Source: Succinatimonas sp. UBA6849 (GTDB lineage Bacteria; Pseudomonadota; Gammaproteobacteria; Enterobacterales; Succinivibrionaceae). Taken from it: 20,910 bases of DNA. Where the stretch lies: the NCBI GenBank assembly GCA_002449335.1, contig DKDL01000021.1, positions 14,022 through 34,931 of the forward strand, read 5' to 3'. The position numbers were made by a program, and so were the translations under genes. Of the stretch, positions 7,534-15,022 are shown piece after piece (position 1 is the stretch's first letter; each line of letters begins with the position of its first letter). The notes below the pieces were generated by a model. It was not told the DNA's origin. It did no database searches and was given only the letters and a program-made list of their open reading frames with translations.

Positions 7534-8052
7534 TTAGTCAATTTTTTCTTTATCTTCTGTATCAATAGAGAAGGTTGAACAAAGAATATAACTGATTAAA
7601 TACACAATTGGCCAGAATGCAGCTGTAATTAGAGTAGGTAGAATGAAGCTTACCTCGTAATAGCTTTGACCAATAATATGCTCAATCCAGTAACCTAGTA
7701 CATTAACGATTAAGTTAATGACTCCAATAATGATTGCCTGTTGCCACAGAGAATATTTTGGAAAGTTCTTAAATTGAGTACTAATTAGATAAATCTGAGT
7801 ACTGATTACGAAGGCATTAATGCCCAGAGGAGCTCCAGTTACCAAATCTAAAATAATTCCAACTAGCCATGCAGTTTCAAGCTTTAGTGTAAAGTGGCTA
7901 TTCATTGAAAAGAAGATTAGTACCAGTACTAGAATATCTGGTCTGTAGTCAGAAATAGATGCTGGCAGGTGCACGATCTGTAATATCAAAGAGATAAAGA
8001 TCATTGGCACCAGAACAAACAGAAAAGATGATTTTTTCTCTTTACTAATCAT
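7534..8052 (-). CDS. mreD: Rod shape-determining protein MreD
   Basis: MreD is an inner-membrane subunit of the elongasome, linking MreB/MreC to lateral wall synthesis. The 172-residue protein (E. coli 162) is almost wholly hydrophobic, with about five to six membrane segments. It shows the family features DYRPDILVLVLIFFSM near residue 35 and a GIILDLVTGAPLGINAF block, the conserved MreD signature. The ATG at 8052 overlaps the mreC stop by eight bases, which indicates translational coupling. maf starts one base after its stop. Confidence 0.92.
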   Translation of the reverse strand: MISKEKKSSFLFVLVPMIFISLILQIVHLPASISDYRPDILVLVLIFFSMNSHFTLKLETAWLVGIILDLVTGAPLGINAFVISTQIYLISTQFKNFPKYSLWQQAIIIGVINLIVNVLGYWIEHIIGQSYYEVSFILPTLITAAFWPIVYLISYILCSTFSIDTEDKEKID

Positions 8053-9061
8053 TTGATCCCTCTGTGTTCTTTTGTTTTACAGTATCGTCTTGTGCTTTTT
8101 TATTATCATCTTCAGATTCTGTTTTCTTTACTTTTACAGACAGGGTTTCAATCAAAGTCTTAACCTTTTCTTGATGCAGAATAACTTTATTGTCTGTAAG
8201 TTGTTTTGCTTTGGTCTGAATATCGTCATCTTCAAAAGATTCATCATTAGACCAGAACATTAGTACATAGCGCATCTTATCTATGTCTACTAATGGTTTT
8301 GCTTTAATCGCAGCAAAAGGCTGAGAATCAGAAATACCAACAGAGGTAACCTCTGCTACAGGGTAACCTTTAGGATAAACTCCACCGATACCTGAGGTTA
8401 AAAGTAAGTCTCCTTCTTTTACATCAGCAGAACGTGGTACGTTATTGATATTGATCTCACCATGAGCACCAGTACCTGCTGAGATTGCTCTAACAAATGA
8501 TCTGCTATCAATAACAGGAATAGAACAACTTGGATCTGTAAGTAAAAGTACTCTTGAATAAGAGTAATTTACGTTCATAACCTGACCAACTAGACCTTTA
8601 TCTGTAATAACAGGCATACCTTCATAAACGCTTTCCTTTGAACCGCGATTTACGATAACTCTATGTAGATATGGATCAGGATCAACGTTGATAACTTCAG
8701 CAAATAATCTCTTAGTATTAGCTCTAACAGGAGAGTTTAATAGCTGTCTTAGAGCCTGATTTTCGTTTTCGAGATCTTTTAGTTTTAAAACATCAGCTCT
8801 TTGCATGAAGTTTTCAGTAGATAGTTTTTCGTTCTCTTTAATAAGTTCGCTATGGCTCTTAAACTGGGATGACATCAGTTTACTCATAGCATGAGGGGAA
8901 TCAGCAAATACCAACACTGGGTAAAGTGCAGACTCTACATAAAATCTGAAATCTGTGAGAATTTTAGAACGAACGTCTAAAGCCATTACAGCCAATGACA
9001 AGACAAGGACAATGGCAAATCTGAAATGGGTTAGTGAATTATTCTGATCTGAATTTTTCAA
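8045..9061 (-). CDS. mreC: Rod shape-determining protein MreC
   Basis: MreC is a bitopic inner-membrane protein whose periplasmic domain binds PBP2 and activates elongasome wall synthesis. The 338-residue protein (E. coli 367) has a short cytoplasmic end, one membrane helix near residues 13-28, a coiled coil around 75-110 (KENEKLSTENF, then LENENQALRQLL) and the beta-barrel domain with NRGSKESVYEGMPVI and a later LLLTSGIGGVYPKGYPV. It ends in a charged tail of about 60 residues rich in K, E, D and Q. The start is TTG 9061: an AGGATG site lies at proper spacing, and the ATG inside that site runs directly into a stop. Confidence 0.93.
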   Translation of the reverse strand: MKNSDQNNSLTHFRFAIVLVLSLAVMALDVRSKILTDFRFYVESALYPVLVFADSPHAMSKLMSSQFKSHSELIKENEKLSTENFMQRADVLKLKDLENENQALRQLLNSPVRANTKRLFAEVINVDPDPYLHRVIVNRGSKESVYEGMPVITDKGLVGQVMNVNYSYSRVLLLTDPSCSIPVIDSRSFVRAISAGTGAHGEININNVPRSADVKEGDLLLTSGIGGVYPKGYPVAEVTSVGISDSQPFAAIKAKPLVDIDKMRYVLMFWSNDESFEDDDIQTKAKQLTDNKVILHQEKVKTLIETLSVKVKKTESEDDNKKAQDDTVKQKNTEGSND

Positions 9062-9082
9062 ATCACATCCTAGTAAAACTAA

Positions 9083-9105
9083 AGGATCTCCATAGAGGAG
9101 ATCCT
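9083..9105 (-). terminator. Hairpin between mreB and mreC (attenuator or weak terminator)
   Basis: A perfect 9-bp stem (AGGATCTCC at 9083-9091, GGAGATCCT at 9097-9105) with a 5-base loop lies in the 56-base gap. Read on the minus strand it is followed by TTAGTTTT, an imperfect T-tract. It could reduce transcription into mreC and mreD, giving more MreB than MreC or MreD, or protect the mreB mRNA 3' end. Confidence 0.6.
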
Positions 9106-9117
9106 AATTTAAATTAA

Positions 9118-10167
9118 CTAATCGAAGATTTCGTTATCTTGAGTGTCATACATCTCAAGAGCTTTACCGCCACCGCGAGCAACGCAGGTTAGAGGATCAT
9201 CTGCAATAGTTACTGGAATACCAGTTTCTTCTCTTAGTAGCTTATCTAAGTTGTGGAGCAGTGCACCACCACCTGATAACATCATACCGTGCTCTGCAAT
9301 ATCAGCAGCTAACTCTGGAGGTGATTTCTCAAGAGCTGTACGAACAGCAGCAACGATACCCTTAATAGGATCTGAAAGAGCTTCTAGGATTTCGTTAGAA
9401 TTTAAAGTGAATGAACGAGGTACACCTTCAACAACTGATCTACCACGAACTTCCTTCTCATGCATTTCCTGCTCAGCATAAGCAGAACCGATTTCAATCT
9501 TAACCTGCTCAGCGGTTGATTCACCGATTTCGTAGCGCTTGGTGTTACGAACATAATCGATGATAGCCTGATCGAAACGGTTACCACCGATTCTTACAGA
9601 GCTTGAGTAAACGATACCATTTAAAGAAATGATTGCAACTTCAGTAGTACCACCACCGATATCAACAATCATAGAGCCTTTTGCTTCTGAAACAGGAAGA
9701 CCAGCACCGATAGCAGCAGCCATAGGTTCTGTGATTAAGAATACTTCACTTGCACCAGCGCCTTCTACAGACTCTCTAATTGCTCTACGCTCAACCTGAG
9801 TAGCACCACATGGAACGCATACTAATACGCGTGGGCTTGGTTTGAATGGTACGAAATGAGAACCCTGCAGAACCTTAGAGATGAAGTACTGTAACATTTT
9901 CTCTGTGTACTGGAAATCTGCAATCACACCATCTTTCATAGGTCTGATAACTTCTAGATTATCAGGGCTACGACCTAACATGGTCTTAGCAGCTCTACCT
10001 ACTGCATCTACTTTGCGCTGTGCACCGCCGTTTCTGTCTAAACGGACTGCAACTACAGATGGCTCATTAAGGACGATGCCTTTATTTTTGACGTAAACTA
10101 GAGTATTAGCTGTTCCTAAATCGATTGACAGATCATTAGAGAACATGCTTCTTAATTTTTTAAACAT
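9118..10167 (-). CDS. mreB: Rod shape-determining actin homologue MreB
   Basis: MreB polymerises as antiparallel filaments under the inner membrane and guides lateral wall synthesis. The 349-residue protein matches the E. coli length of 347 and is nearly identical in pattern: an N-terminal amphipathic MFKKLRSMFS membrane anchor, phosphate-1 motif DLGTANT (16-22), connect and phosphate-2 motif DIGGGTTEVA, and the adenosine motif with MMLSGGGALL. ATG 10167 has a GGA-type ribosome binding site about eight bases upstream. It heads the mreBCD-maf-tldD string and has its own upstream promoter region beyond the ssb terminator. Confidence 0.97.
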   Translation of the reverse strand: MFKKLRSMFSNDLSIDLGTANTLVYVKNKGIVLNEPSVVAVRLDRNGGAQRKVDAVGRAAKTMLGRSPDNLEVIRPMKDGVIADFQYTEKMLQYFISKVLQGSHFVPFKPSPRVLVCVPCGATQVERRAIRESVEGAGASEVFLITEPMAAAIGAGLPVSEAKGSMIVDIGGGTTEVAIISLNGIVYSSSVRIGGNRFDQAIIDYVRNTKRYEIGESTAEQVKIEIGSAYAEQEMHEKEVRGRSVVEGVPRSFTLNSNEILEALSDPIKGIVAAVRTALEKSPPELAADIAEHGMMLSGGGALLHNLDKLLREETGIPVTIADDPLTCVARGGGKALEMYDTQDNEIFD

Positions 10168-10237
10168 TTATTGGATCCGATGCCGAAGTTTAATATGGCC
10201 AAATATTAACAATCTGCTTAAGATTATTTTGTGCAAA

Positions 10238-10246
10238 AGTATATCA
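10238..10246 (-). promoter_or_regulatory. Extended -10 promoter for mreB
   Basis: The minus strand reads TGATATACT, an extended -10 element (TG, one base, TATACT), about 70 bases before the mreB start. No good -35 lies 16-18 bases upstream, which is usual for extended -10 promoters. Transcription would begin near 10231, leaving a leader of about 64 bases. Confidence 0.5.
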
Positions 10247-10372
10247 CACACAGCCTGTCTTTCGTTGACTGAATGCTAGTTTGACTAAAAAAAGTCTTAT
10301 CTTTATCACATCTTTTACACGCAAACTTTAGCGCACAAAATTCTAACACTTAAGAGTTAGCAAAAAATTATC

Positions 10373-10401
10373 TAAAAAAATAAGCAGGCAAACGCCTGCT
10401 T
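10373..10401 (-). terminator. Intrinsic terminator after ssb
   Basis: An 8-bp perfect stem (AAGCAGGC at 10382-10389, GCCTGCTT at 10394-10401) with a tetraloop is followed on the minus strand by A and seven T. It lies five bases after the ssb stop and separates ssb from mreB. Confidence 0.88.
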
Positions 10402-10405
10402 GTTT

Positions 10406-11116
10406 TTAGAATGGGAGATCGTCGTCTGTTGCTCCATCAACTGTGCTTGAAGGAGAACCATACATATTAGGCTCCTTTGGCTGTTGAGGTTCTGCACTCT
10501 GAGGAGTTGCAGGAGTATATCCAGCACCACCCTGATATCCACCCTGTGAGAATGAATTTTGCTGACCATATACAGGTTGCTGACCCTGAGCAGGCTGTGC
10601 CTGAGTAGCTGTTGTGTATGGATTAGCATTTTGCATAGGTGCACTGCCATAAGTAGACTGAGGAGCAGAAGCATTCTGTGAGCCGTACTCAGATCTGTAT
10701 GACTGACCGCCCTGATAAGGTTGAGATGACTGGTAAGAAGAGCTAGGAGCTGATGCACCGTCATTCTGGAATGAAGTGTTCTTGCTGCCTAGCATTTGCA
10801 TTTCATCGGCAACAATCTCAGTGATAGTTCTCTTAACGTTCTGCTTATCTGTATATGATCTAGTGCGTAACTTGCCTTCGATGTAGATTTGTGAACCTTT
10901 GTGTAACCACTGATGTGCAATTTCAGCTAATTTTCCCCACATAACTACGCGGTGCCACTCAGCAAATTCAGTTACCTGCTGTGTGTCCATACTGCGTCTC
11001 ATTTCGTTGGTTACCATTGAAATGTTCACAACAGCAGTGCCTGAACTGGTCTGTCTGTATGAAGGTTCATCTCCAAGATTACCAATAAGTATTACTTTGT
11101 TAACTCCACGAGCCAT
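10406..11116 (-). CDS. ssb: Single-stranded DNA-binding protein SSB
   Basis: SSB coats single-stranded DNA in replication, recombination and repair. The 236-residue protein has a standard OB fold in residues 1-113 (MARGVNKVILIGNLG, WHRVVMWGKLAEIAHQWL, KGSQIYIEGKLRTRSYTD). A linker of about 110 residues rich in Q, S, G, Y, P and A follows. The protein ends with the acidic tip DDDLPF that docks partner proteins. E. coli SSB has 178 residues, so the linker is long here. I chose ATG 11116 rather than the longer frame because it gives the canonical start and has AAAGGAAA six bases before it. It is divergent from uvrA, as in E. coli. Confidence 0.96.
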   Translation of the reverse strand: MARGVNKVILIGNLGDEPSYRQTSSGTAVVNISMVTNEMRRSMDTQQVTEFAEWHRVVMWGKLAEIAHQWLHKGSQIYIEGKLRTRSYTDKQNVKRTITEIVADEMQMLGSKNTSFQNDGASAPSSSYQSSQPYQGGQSYRSEYGSQNASAPQSTYGSAPMQNANPYTTATQAQPAQGQQPVYGQQNSFSQGGYQGGAGYTPATPQSAEPQQPKEPNMYGSPSSTVDGATDDDLPF

Positions 11117-11161
11117 ATACTTTCCTTTAAGTTTTGTATAAATAAAATCAATTTGATGGGT

Positions 11162-11191
11162 ATTGTAAGTGAATTTTTTTAGAGCACGCAA
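11162..11191 (-). promoter_or_regulatory. Possible ssb promoter
   Basis: On the minus strand TTGCGT (11186-11191) and TACAAT (11162-11167) are separated by 18 bases, with a good -10 and a poor -35. The implied leader is about 40 bases. The region is so AT-rich that chance matches are likely. Confidence 0.3.
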
Positions 11192-11327
11192 TATTTAGTG
11201 GCAAAATATGAAAAAGATCAGCACAAAATGAAGAATGTTCGAGAAAATCCTTTAAATATCATACGGTAATTTTGATAAAAAAAATTTGTTCGATCTATAA
11301 ATTTACAAAAAATAATTCCCTTAGAAT

Positions 11328-11336
11328 TGATACAAT
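11328..11336 (+). promoter_or_regulatory. Extended -10 promoter for uvrA
   Basis: TGATACAAT is an extended -10 element (TG, one base, TACAAT) 30 bases before the uvrA ATG. The start site would be near 11343. No CTG-N10-CAG LexA box overlaps or lies near it. Confidence 0.45.
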
Positions 11337-11366
11337 CACTCTCAAAATATTTAAGAGTTTTTGTAT

Positions 11367-14210
11367 ATGGATAAAATATCAATTCGCGGTGCCAGAACTC
11401 ATAATCTTCAGAATTTAAGTCTGACAATTCCAAGAAATAAGTTAGTTGTAATTACAGGTCGTTCAGGTTCAGGTAAGTCATCTTTAGCTTTTGATACCTT
11501 ATATGCTGAAGGACAGAGAAGATATGTAGAGTCATTATCTTCATACGCAAGACAGTTCTTGTCATTAATGGATAAACCTGATGTAGATTCAATTGAAGGT
11601 TTATCTCCTGCAATTTCTATTGAGCAGAAAGCAGCATCACATAATCCAAGATCAACTGTTGGTACAGTAACTGAAATACATGATTACTTACGTTTGATGT
11701 GGGCTCGTATTGGTTTAGCTAAATGTCCTGAGCATGGAACTGTTCTGAAAGCTCAAACAGTTTCTCAAATGGTTGATGCTGTTTTACAAATGCCTGAGGG
11801 CAGTAAAATTATGATCCTCTCACCTATTGTTAGAGGACGTAAAGGTGAGTATAAGCAGTTATTCTCTGATTTAGTAAAAGATGGTTTTATCAGAGCAAGA
11901 ATCGATGGAGAAGTCTGTGACTTATCTGACCCGCCTGATTTAGCTCTAAGAGAAAAGCATAATATCGATCTTATTGTAGACAGAATCAAAGTTAGAGCAG
12001 ATCTAAAACAGAGGCTTGCTGATTCTTTTGAGACTGCTTTGAAATATTCAGAAGGATTAGCTGTTGCTTGTCCTATGGATGATCATAAAAAAGAAGATGA
12101 GATCTTATTTTCATCTTACTACTCTTGTCCAATCTGCGGTTACTCAATTCCAGAGTTAGAGCCTAGAGATTTCTCTTTTAATAATCCTCATGGCTCATGT
12201 CCTAAGTGCGAAGGCCTAGGAGTCATGATGATCTTAGATGAGGATAAGATTGTCCCTGATAAGAACAAGTCTGTATTTGAAGGTGCTATTTCAGGCTGGG
12301 ATAGACAGAATCCATTTTTCTTCAGACAGTTAGAAGCTGTGGCTTCTTACTTTGATATTGATTTGAAAAAGCCGTACAAAGATCTTACAGATAAAGAACG
12401 TAAATACCTCTTGTATGGTACAGGTAAGACTGCAATTCCTATGGAGATTGTGTACTCAGGAGGAAAGAAGTCTCGCTCTAGCGTAGAACCTTTTGAAGGT
12501 GTAATTCCAAACTTCGAAAGACGTTTGCATGAAACCGAGTCTGAATACGTTAGATATTACATTTCAAAGTTAATGAGACCGCTTCCTTGTCCTGAATGTC
12601 ATGGAACTAGACTTAAGAAAGAATACTGTAATGTCTTTGTAAACGGTAAGAGTTTACCTGAGATCAACGATTACTCAATTAAAGAGTGTTATGACTTCTT
12701 TGATAACTTAAAGTTATCAGAACAAGAAACAAGTATTGCAGCACGTATTTTAAAAGAGATTAAAAACCGTTTATGTTTCTTGATAAATGTAGGTTTAGGT
12801 TATCTAACTTTATCAAGATCAGCTGAAACTCTGTCAGGTGGTGAGTCTCAAAGAATTAGACTTGCAAGTCAAATCGGTGCTGGTCTTACAGGTGTGATGT
12901 ATGTTTTAGATGAACCAAGTATTGGTCTGCATCAAAGAGACAATTCAAAGTTACTGATGACTTTAAAGAATTTAAGAAACATCGGTAATACTGTAATTGT
13001 AGTTGAACATGACGAAGACACCATGAGAGCTGCTGATCATATTATCGATATTGGACCTGGTGCCGGTATCAATGGCGGTAAGGTCGTAGCTGCAGGTACT
13101 GTAGAAGAGATTGAAAACACCAAAGGTTCTTTAACAGGTGATTACTTAGCTGGCAGGAAAAAGATAGAAATACCTAAAAAGAGAGTAAAAGCTCAAAAGA
13201 GCAAAATGCTGACTTTAAAAGGATGTAGAGGTAACAATTTAAAGAATGTTACAGCTTCATTCCCTGTAGGTTGCTTTGTAGTAGTAACCGGTGTGTCAGG
13301 TTCAGGTAAATCTACTTTAGTAAATGATACTTTAGTAAGAGTTGCTGAAAGAGAGTTAAATGGAGTCACTGCTAACGACGATCCTGCTCCATACGATTCA
13401 GTAAGTGGACTTGAGAATTTTGATAAGATCATCTGTATCGATCAAAGTCCTATTGGCAGAACTCCACGTTCAAATCCAGCTACTTATGTAGGTCTGTTCT
13501 CTGATATTAGAGATTTGTTTGCTAAAACTCCTGAAGCTAGAGCTAGAGGTTATACCTCAGGACGTTTCTCTTTTAATGTAAAAGGTGGACGTTGCGAAGC
13601 TTGTCAGGGTGACGGTACTATCAGAGTTTCAATGAACTTCTTACCAGATGTTTACGTTAAGTGTGAACAGTGCGACGGTAAACGTTATAACCGTGAAACT
13701 TTAGAGGTCTTATATAAAGGCAAGACTATCTCTGATGTCTTAGATATGAATGTAGAGCAAGCTCTAGAGTTCTTTGAGGCTGTGCCTTCAATTGCTAATA
13801 AGCTTAAGACTTTAATGCAGGTAGGTCTTTCATATATAACCTTAGGACAGGCAGCAACCACCTTTTCAGGAGGAGAAGCTCAGAGAATTAAGTTATCAAA
13901 AGAGTTATCAAAGAGAGCTACAGGTAAGACACTTTATGTCTTAGATGAGCCTACTACAGGTCTCCATTTTGAAGATGTGAAGTTACTGTTAGAAGTTTTA
14001 TTAAAGCTAAGAGATCAGGGCAATACTGTAGTTGTAATTGAACATAATCTTGATGTGATAAAAACGGCAGACTACTTGATCGACTTAGGTCCAGAAGGCG
14101 GTAGCGGTGGCGGTGAGATCATCGCTTGTGGTACACCTGAGGAAATTAGTAAATGTGAAAAATCATTTACAGGACAATTTTTAAAACCAATTCTAGAGCG
14201 CGGATATTAG
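11367..14210 (+). CDS. uvrA: Excinuclease ABC subunit UvrA
   Basis: UvrA is the damage-sensing ATPase that dimerises, loads UvrB on lesions and starts nucleotide excision repair. The 947-residue protein (E. coli 940) is complete. It has Walker A GRSGSGKS at 31-38, the first zinc module with Cys254, Cys257, Cys278 and Cys281, the first ABC signature SGGESQRIRLASQIG, a second Walker A GVSGSGKST, the second zinc module with Cys743, Cys746, Cys766 and Cys769, and the second signature FSGGEAQRIKLSKELS. I chose ATG 11367, which gives MDKISIRGARTHNLQ and matches E. coli MDKIEVRGARTHNLK. An in-frame TTG six bases upstream is only three bases from the AAGAG site. The next gene follows after 11 bases. 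Confidence 0.98.
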   Translation: MDKISIRGARTHNLQNLSLTIPRNKLVVITGRSGSGKSSLAFDTLYAEGQRRYVESLSSYARQFLSLMDKPDVDSIEGLSPAISIEQKAASHNPRSTVGTVTEIHDYLRLMWARIGLAKCPEHGTVLKAQTVSQMVDAVLQMPEGSKIMILSPIVRGRKGEYKQLFSDLVKDGFIRARIDGEVCDLSDPPDLALREKHNIDLIVDRIKVRADLKQRLADSFETALKYSEGLAVACPMDDHKKEDEILFSSYYSCPICGYSIPELEPRDFSFNNPHGSCPKCEGLGVMMILDEDKIVPDKNKSVFEGAISGWDRQNPFFFRQLEAVASYFDIDLKKPYKDLTDKERKYLLYGTGKTAIPMEIVYSGGKKSRSSVEPFEGVIPNFERRLHETESEYVRYYISKLMRPLPCPECHGTRLKKEYCNVFVNGKSLPEINDYSIKECYDFFDNLKLSEQETSIAARILKEIKNRLCFLINVGLGYLTLSRSAETLSGGESQRIRLASQIGAGLTGVMYVLDEPSIGLHQRDNSKLLMTLKNLRNIGNTVIVVEHDEDTMRAADHIIDIGPGAGINGGKVVAAGTVEEIENTKGSLTGDYLAGRKKIEIPKKRVKAQKSKMLTLKGCRGNNLKNVTASFPVGCFVVVTGVSGSGKSTLVNDTLVRVAERELNGVTANDDPAPYDSVSGLENFDKIICIDQSPIGRTPRSNPATYVGLFSDIRDLFAKTPEARARGYTSGRFSFNVKGGRCEACQGDGTIRVSMNFLPDVYVKCEQCDGKRYNRETLEVLYKGKTISDVLDMNVEQALEFFEAVPSIANKLKTLMQVGLSYITLGQAATTFSGGEAQRIKLSKELSKRATGKTLYVLDEPTTGLHFEDVKLLLEVLLKLRDQGNTVVVIEHNLDVIKTADYLIDLGPEGGSGGGEIIACGTPEEISKCEKSFTGQFLKPILERGY

Positions 14211-14221
14211 AGGAGCTTTAA

Positions 14222-14602
14222 ATGACAGAGTTAACCGATAAAGAGTTAGAGGCAATTAAATCTTTAAATGCTGAATACAGACAGGCTATGTTCAAAAGAA
14301 TAGCTTCAGAACAAGAAGGTTTATTTGTTCTAGTAGACAATGATGGTCCTCTTATCTTAGAAGATACAGAAGAAGATGAGAACAACAACCTCTACAGTGT
14401 ATTACCTGTATGGTCTCATGAGAGATTAGCAACAGAGTATGCTAAAGAGAATAAATTAGAGTCCATGAAAGCTCAGTTCATTACTAAAAAAGCTTGGAAT
14501 GAGAGCTGGGTTCCTATGTTCAAAGAGCAGAAAAACGTTCTCATTGGTTTTATGCCAGTAGGTGATGGTGATTTTTCTGTTGATGATCCTGTAGAAATTT
14601 AG
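14222..14602 (+). CDS. DUF2750-like small cytoplasmic protein
   Basis: This is a 126-residue acidic protein without signal peptide or membrane segment. The pattern of an N-terminal helix (EAIKSLNAEYRQAMFKRIAS), a short strand pair (GLFVLVDNDGPLILED), then SVLPVWSHERLATEYA, and a later tryptophan-rich part with WNESWVPMFKE and VLIGFMPVGDG, resembles the DUF2750 family. That family has the same PLWPHREYA-like and W-x-P-x-L-x-x-x-G features and has no known function. A strong AGGAG site lies seven bases before ATG 14222. The 11-base gap to uvrA points to co-transcription, but I cannot say that it has a role in repair. The family call is from memory of the motif layout. Confidence 0.65.
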   Translation: MTELTDKELEAIKSLNAEYRQAMFKRIASEQEGLFVLVDNDGPLILEDTEEDENNNLYSVLPVWSHERLATEYAKENKLESMKAQFITKKAWNESWVPMFKEQKNVLIGFMPVGDGDFSVDDPVEI

Positions 14603-14664
14603 GCATAAATACGCCCATAAACATGACACAAAGAAAACTTTCAACAAAAACATAGTGCAAACTT

Positions 14665-14687
14665 GAAAAGTTGAAGGCTTTTCTTTT
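14665..14687 (+). terminator. Probable terminator after uvrA and the DUF2750-like gene
   Basis: GAAAAG (14665-14670) and CTTTTC (14678-14683) form a 6-bp AT-rich stem followed by TTTT. A competing 8-bp stem (CTTGAAAA at 14662-14669 with TTTTCAAG at 14691-14698) shares the left arm, so only one of the two can form at a time. It is weak in GC. Confidence 0.4.
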
Positions 14688-14700
14688 GAGTTTTCAAGAA

Positions 14701-14727
14701 GATCATCTAAACTGAGTTTAGATGGTC
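14701..14727. repeat. Inverted repeat with 12-base arms
   Basis: The arms GATCATCTAAAC (14701-14712) and GTTTAGATGGTC (14716-14727) pair over 12 positions with one G-T wobble and a 3-base loop. There is no T-tract on either strand, so this looks less like a simple terminator than a protein-binding site or part of a transcript structure. Confidence 0.6.
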
Positions 14728-14750
14728 ATAAAATAAAATATACAAATTGA

Positions 14751-14773
14751 GGTATGCAAAATTAAAGCATACC
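14751..14773. repeat. Inverted repeat GGTATGC / GCATACC
   Basis: A perfect 7-base inverted repeat with a 9-base A-rich spacer lies in the gene-free stretch 14603-15022. Its arms and spacing are compatible with a dimeric repressor operator. On the minus strand it is followed by a T-rich sequence, so a terminator in that direction is the other option. Confidence 0.5.
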
Positions 14774-14975
14774 CAAAAAATAAACTGATAAACCAACTAA
14801 TCTTAAACTCGATTTGTCTATAAAAGTCAGTTATACCACCTTTATATAAGCAAGATTGTTTAAGGTAGATAATCAGAAAAAGTCTGTTTGTACACAGATA
14901 CTAGGAAAAAGATGCAATAACGGTCAAAGTATTTTATGAGCATGCTTTGTAAGTTTTAAAGTTAACTGCTGATCG

Positions 14976-14997
14976 TACGTTGAATAGATATAACGTA
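14976..14997 (+). promoter_or_regulatory. Possible promoter and operator before the c-di-GMP cluster
   Basis: TATAAC at 14989-14994 is a fair -10 hexamer about 30 bases before the next gene. It overlaps a perfect inverted repeat TACGTT (14976-14981) and AACGTA (14992-14997). No convincing -35 is present. The rest of 14603-15022, beyond the hairpins, is AT-rich DNA in which I see no RNA gene, riboswitch or protein-coding frame. Confidence 0.3.
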
Positions 14998-15022
14998 TTA
15001 GCAATTTACGGGATAATGCATT

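Noticed and set aside
7530..7565. Longer maf start at 7565
   Set aside because: It overlaps mreD and adds a lysine-rich extension foreign to the Maf family; ATG 7532 gives the canonical N-terminus.
9143..9587. Open frames on both strands within mreB
   Set aside because: They lie inside the highly conserved mreB frame and show no start signal or family match.
10265..10310. Plus-strand promoter (TTGACT then TATCAC) between mreB and ssb
   Set aside because: It would transcribe antisense into ssb, the -10 is poor, and two TTGACT copies probably occur by chance.
10372..10764. 130-codon open frame on the minus strand inside ssb
   Set aside because: It is a frame shadow of the repetitive Q/S/G-rich linker of ssb and has no family resemblance.
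14622..14960. Very short peptides (10 codons or fewer) in the gene-free stretch
   Set aside because: They lack ribosome binding sites and are expected by chance in such AT-rich DNA.
14603..15022. c-di-GMP riboswitch before the GGDEF/HD-GYP gene
   Set aside because: I looked for the conserved GEMM-I and GEMM-II core sequences and saw none; the visible stems are simple inverted repeats.
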